Of a stretch of 64,000 nucleotides of DNA, positions 61,417 to 64,000 are shown piece by piece; positions within the stretch are counted from its first letter, which is position 1, and every line of letters begins with the position of its first letter. The position numbers and the translations under genes were made by a program. This DNA is from Streptomyces fildesensis (GTDB lineage: Bacteria > Actinomycetota > Actinomycetes > Streptomycetales > Streptomycetaceae). The stretch spans positions 124,001-188,000 of the forward strand of contig NZ_JAAIKO010000005.1 of NCBI RefSeq assembly GCF_016107395.1. The letters run 5' to 3'. A model generated the notes under the pieces. It was not told where the DNA came from. It saw only the letters and a list, made by a program, of their open reading frames with translations, and ran no database searches.

Positions 61417-63995
61417 GCCGGGTCTCCCTCGTTCGACGCCGGGCGGCCGGCCGGACGGCCACCGCCGCGCGCCCAACCGCTGCGGTACGCGGTCATGATG
61501 GCGCGGATCTGCTCAGGAGTACGCCCGCCCGCGTCCTCCGACTCACCGTCCGACCCGTTGCCCGGCGCATGGCCGTCCCGCTCCGGAGCGGGTCGCTCCA
61601 GCAGTTGCGGGGCGAGGTTCGCCTTCCGTACCCGGCGCGGCAGATCGTCGTCGCCGTGCGCGGTGCCGTTCGCCGCCGGACCCACGGGGGCGGCCGGTGC
61701 GGCAGGACCGGCAGGGCCGTCCGGACCCGGCGGCGGATGCGCGGACGAGGCGGCGGACCCGCGGACCACGACCGGCTCCGCGGACCCGTCGTCCCGCTCG
61801 TCGCCGTTCCCCAGCCCCTTGCCGTTCCCGAAAGCTCTACCGTTTCCCGACGCCTTCCCGTTCTCCAACGCCCTGCCGTTCCGCGACTCCGCACCGTTCC
61901 GCGACGGAAGCGGCCGGACGACGACCGGGTCCTCGCGGTGGGCGCGCTGGGCGCGGTTGCGCTCGGCGGCGCGGCGGGCGGGGGCCGGGTCGGGAACGTA
62001 GCGCTCGATGAGCGCGGTGGGCAGCAGCACGACGGCCGTCGTCCCGCCGTACGGGGACGGGCGCAGCGAGACCTTGACGTCGTGCCGGGCGGCGAGCCTG
62101 CTCACCACGAACAGCCCGAGCCGGTCGCTGTCGAACAGGTCCAGTGCCTGGGCGCGGGCGATCCGCCGGTTGGCCTCTTCGAGCGCCCCGCCGCCCATGC
62201 CCAGCCCGCGGTCCTCGACCTCCAGCACATATCCGTTGCCGACCTGTTCACCGCTGATCCGCACCTTGGTGTGCGGCGGCGAGAACTGGGTGGCGTTCTC
62301 GACGAGTTCGGCGATCAGGTGGGTGAGGTCGGCGACCGCGCCGCCGATGACGGCGGCCTGCGGCAGCCGCCGCACCTCGACGCGCGCGTAGTCCTCCACC
62401 TCGGCGACCGCGGCCCGCACCACGTTCTGCAGGGGCACCGGCCGGCGCCAGGCCCGGCCAGGGGCCGCGCCGGACAGGATGATCAGGCCTTCGGCGTGCC
62501 GGCGCATGCGGGTGGTGAGGTGGTCGAGCCGGAACAGGTCCTCCAGCTCGCCGGGGTCCTCCGTACGCCGCTCCATGCTGTCCAGCAGCGCGAGTTGGCG
62601 GTGGACGAGGACCTGGCTGCGGCGCGCGAGGTTGACGAAGACCCCCGTGACGCCGCTGAGCAGCTCGGCGCGTTCGACGGCGGCGGTGAGCGCGGCACGG
62701 TGGACGGTCCGCAGCGCCTCGCCGACCTGGCCGATCTCGTCCGCGCCATGGGTGCCCTGCGGCGCCTCGGCGTCCAGGTCGATCTCCTCGCCCGCGCGCA
62801 GCCGGCGCATGGCGGACGGCAGCTTGCGGCGGGCGAGTTCCAGTGCGGTGTTGCGCAGTTCGACGAGTTCGGTGACCAGGGCGCGCCCGATCCGCACCGA
62901 GACGATCAGCGAGACGATGACGGCGAGCAGGCCGAGCAGCACCGCCGCACCGGAGGTGCTCGCCAGCCCCCGGATGATCGGGTCGGTGCCGGACGAGGCG
63001 GCCGCCGCGCCGCCCGCCGGGTTGTCGATGGCGCGCAGTCCGCCGATGACCGGTCCGGAGGCCGCCGTCCAGGTGCCCGCGGGCGCGGCGGCCGCGGCGC
63101 GCGGCCCTGGGTCGGCGCGCAGCACCCCGTCCTCCACGCCGAGCAGTGCGCTGTACGGTGCGGAGCCGCTCAGCCTCTCCCAGGACGAGCGGCCGCCGCC
63201 CCCCAGGTCACCGGCCGAGGCGTCGAGCAGCAGCCGCCGGGCCTGTACGGCACCGGTGAAGTCGCGGTAGCGCGGGCCGTCCAGGGTGCCGGTGAGTTCC
63301 GCGACGGAGATCAGGGCGTCCTCACGGGCGAGCATCTCGCCCGCCCGCCCGAACTCCAGGGCGACACGGCTGCCGGAGGTCAGGACCGGGTCGGAGCCGG
63401 CGGTCAGTACGCCGATGGCGGAGAAGGCGTTCTCGATCGCGTCGCAGTAGCCGCGGTACGTCTCGTCCCAGCCGGCGCTGCGGGCCGTGACCCGTGCCCG
63501 CAGCGCGCGCAGCCCGGTCACGCCGTCGATGAACGTCCGCAGCCGGGGCGCGACGTCCGAGGGCAGCCCGATGCCGTCGGCGATCGTGTGGCTGCTCCCC
63601 TGCCGCAGCGCGCCGGCCGTCCGGTCGGTGGTGGCGGCGGCGCTGTCGAGCTGCGCCGCGCGGGCGGCGGTCGGGGCGGCCAGGTACAGGGCGGCGGCGC
63701 GGCGTTCGGCCTGCAGAGCGGTGACGGAGGCGGCGACGGGGCCGCTGACCTCCTTCTCGACCTGCTGCGTGCGCAGCCGGCCGGAGACGTCCTGGGCGGC
63801 GTTGACGGCGGCGAAGGCCCACAGGGCCATCAGCGACACGACGGGCACCATGAGGATGGAGACGATCTTCGCCCGCACCGTCCTCGGCCGCAGCACCAGC
63901 CCCGGGACGAACCGCGACCGAACCGGCGGCCCTGCCCCGGGCCGTCGCGGACCACCGGTCCCGGCAGAAACGTTCGCTCCGGCGGAAACGTTCAC
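61413..63995 (-). CDS. cvnA: Conservon sensor histidine-kinase-like CvnA (5' end at or beyond window edge)
   Basis: 860 residues if GTG 63995 is the start, but the frame remains open to the edge, so a few residues may be missing. TM segment near 45-65 (IVSILMVPVVSLMALWAFAA), a large extracytoplasmic NIT-like region with many helices, second TM near 350 (GAAVLLGLLAVIVSLIVSV), HAMP, then the HATPase domain: ELVENATQFSPPHTKVRI, VEDRGLGM and RLGLFVVSRLAARHDVKVSL. A classical phospho-accepting His-box is weak, as in other CvnA. The C-terminal 200 residues are disordered Gly/Asn/Pro-rich with NG(K/R) repeats. Probably senses a signal and feeds CvnB-CvnD. Confidence 0.9.
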   Translation of the reverse strand: MNVSAGANVSAGTGGPRRPGAGPPVRSRFVPGLVLRPRTVRAKIVSILMVPVVSLMALWAFAAVNAAQDVSGRLRTQQVEKEVSGPVAASVTALQAERRAAALYLAAPTAARAAQLDSAAATTDRTAGALRQGSSHTIADGIGLPSDVAPRLRTFIDGVTGLRALRARVTARSAGWDETYRGYCDAIENAFSAIGVLTAGSDPVLTSGSRVALEFGRAGEMLAREDALISVAELTGTLDGPRYRDFTGAVQARRLLLDASAGDLGGGGRSSWERLSGSAPYSALLGVEDGVLRADPGPRAAAAAPAGTWTAASGPVIGGLRAIDNPAGGAAAASSGTDPIIRGLASTSGAAVLLGLLAVIVSLIVSVRIGRALVTELVELRNTALELARRKLPSAMRRLRAGEEIDLDAEAPQGTHGADEIGQVGEALRTVHRAALTAAVERAELLSGVTGVFVNLARRSQVLVHRQLALLDSMERRTEDPGELEDLFRLDHLTTRMRRHAEGLIILSGAAPGRAWRRPVPLQNVVRAAVAEVEDYARVEVRRLPQAAVIGGAVADLTHLIAELVENATQFSPPHTKVRISGEQVGNGYVLEVEDRGLGMGGGALEEANRRIARAQALDLFDSDRLGLFVVSRLAARHDVKVSLRPSPYGGTTAVVLLPTALIERYVPDPAPARRAAERNRAQRAHREDPVVVRPLPSRNGAESRNGRALENGKASGNGRAFGNGKGLGNGDERDDGSAEPVVVRGSAASSAHPPPGPDGPAGPAAPAAPVGPAANGTAHGDDDLPRRVRKANLAPQLLERPAPERDGHAPGNGSDGESEDAGGRTPEQIRAIMTAYRSGWARGGGRPAGRPASNEGDPA

Positions 63996-64000
63996 CCCGG

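Noticed and set aside
1..64000. CRISPR arrays, tRNA or rRNA genes, transposases, integrases
   Set aside because: No regularly spaced repeats, cloverleaf, rRNA-like or recombinase motif sequence was recognised on reading both strands.

Overview
The window is a 64-kb, very high-GC, gene-dense stretch typical of a Streptomyces or closely related actinomycete chromosome. Pointers are GTG/TTG starts, pervasive GC-driven antisense ORFs, a complete conservon (cvnABCD), a bacterial nitric-oxide synthase, a DUF6397 protein, a DUF3516 helicase and a Cys-terminated sulfur leader peptide. No tRNA, rRNA, CRISPR array, transposase or integrase was recognised.

Layout. 1-9.2 kb is core-like: the 3' part of a BadF/NagK-type kinase, a CbiX-like protein, a lactonase, a stand-alone NO synthase, a FUSC exporter divergent from an Lrp/AsnC regulator, two convergent pseudogenes (HAD phosphatase and GlxA-type regulator) fused by a deletion, and an FprA-type ferredoxin reductase behind a DtxR/DmdR-like iron box.

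9.3-33.1 kb looks like an accessory island next to yjbQ. The 3' end of yjbQ occurs three times in the same orientation, at about 9.31, 18.13 and 33.05 kb; only the last belongs to an intact gene. The first segment (9.4-18.0 kb) holds a four-gene type II Wadjet system (jetABCD). The second (18.3-32.8 kb) holds an HTH-STAND-WD40 protein, a run of four secreted proteins (C39-like peptidase, two proteins with related SH3-like modules, a GNA-type lectin), and a compact cluster of MFS exporter, 31-codon ORF, ATP-grasp ligase, glutamate-racemase homologue, second ATP-grasp ligase and clavaminate-synthase-like Fe(II)/2-oxoglutarate oxygenase. The last cluster has no NRPS or PKS and reads like a small pathway to a modified di- or tripeptide.

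33-64 kb is again core-like. It holds a sulfonate-use operon (leader peptide, ssuC-ssuB-ssuA-ssuD), a shortened GH3-like protein, an FAD monooxygenase, the lactate-use operon lutABC, an ABC exporter divergent from a MarR regulator across a palindrome, mscL, a secreted alpha-amylase, a secreted PNGase A-like amidase, an asymmetric heterodimeric ABC exporter, a YdjM-like membrane hydrolase, a Ski2-like helicase, acyl-CoA thioesterase II, DUF6397, and a conservon with an additional roadblock gene. The last gene may run off the right edge.

Working picture: a stable chromosomal backbone for carbon, sulfur and iron metabolism and signalling, interrupted beside yjbQ by two adjoining segments carrying plasmid defence, a possible second defence ATPase, secreted effectors and a candidate peptide antimetabolite pathway. 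All identifications are by reading motifs, gene order and family knowledge; no database search was run.
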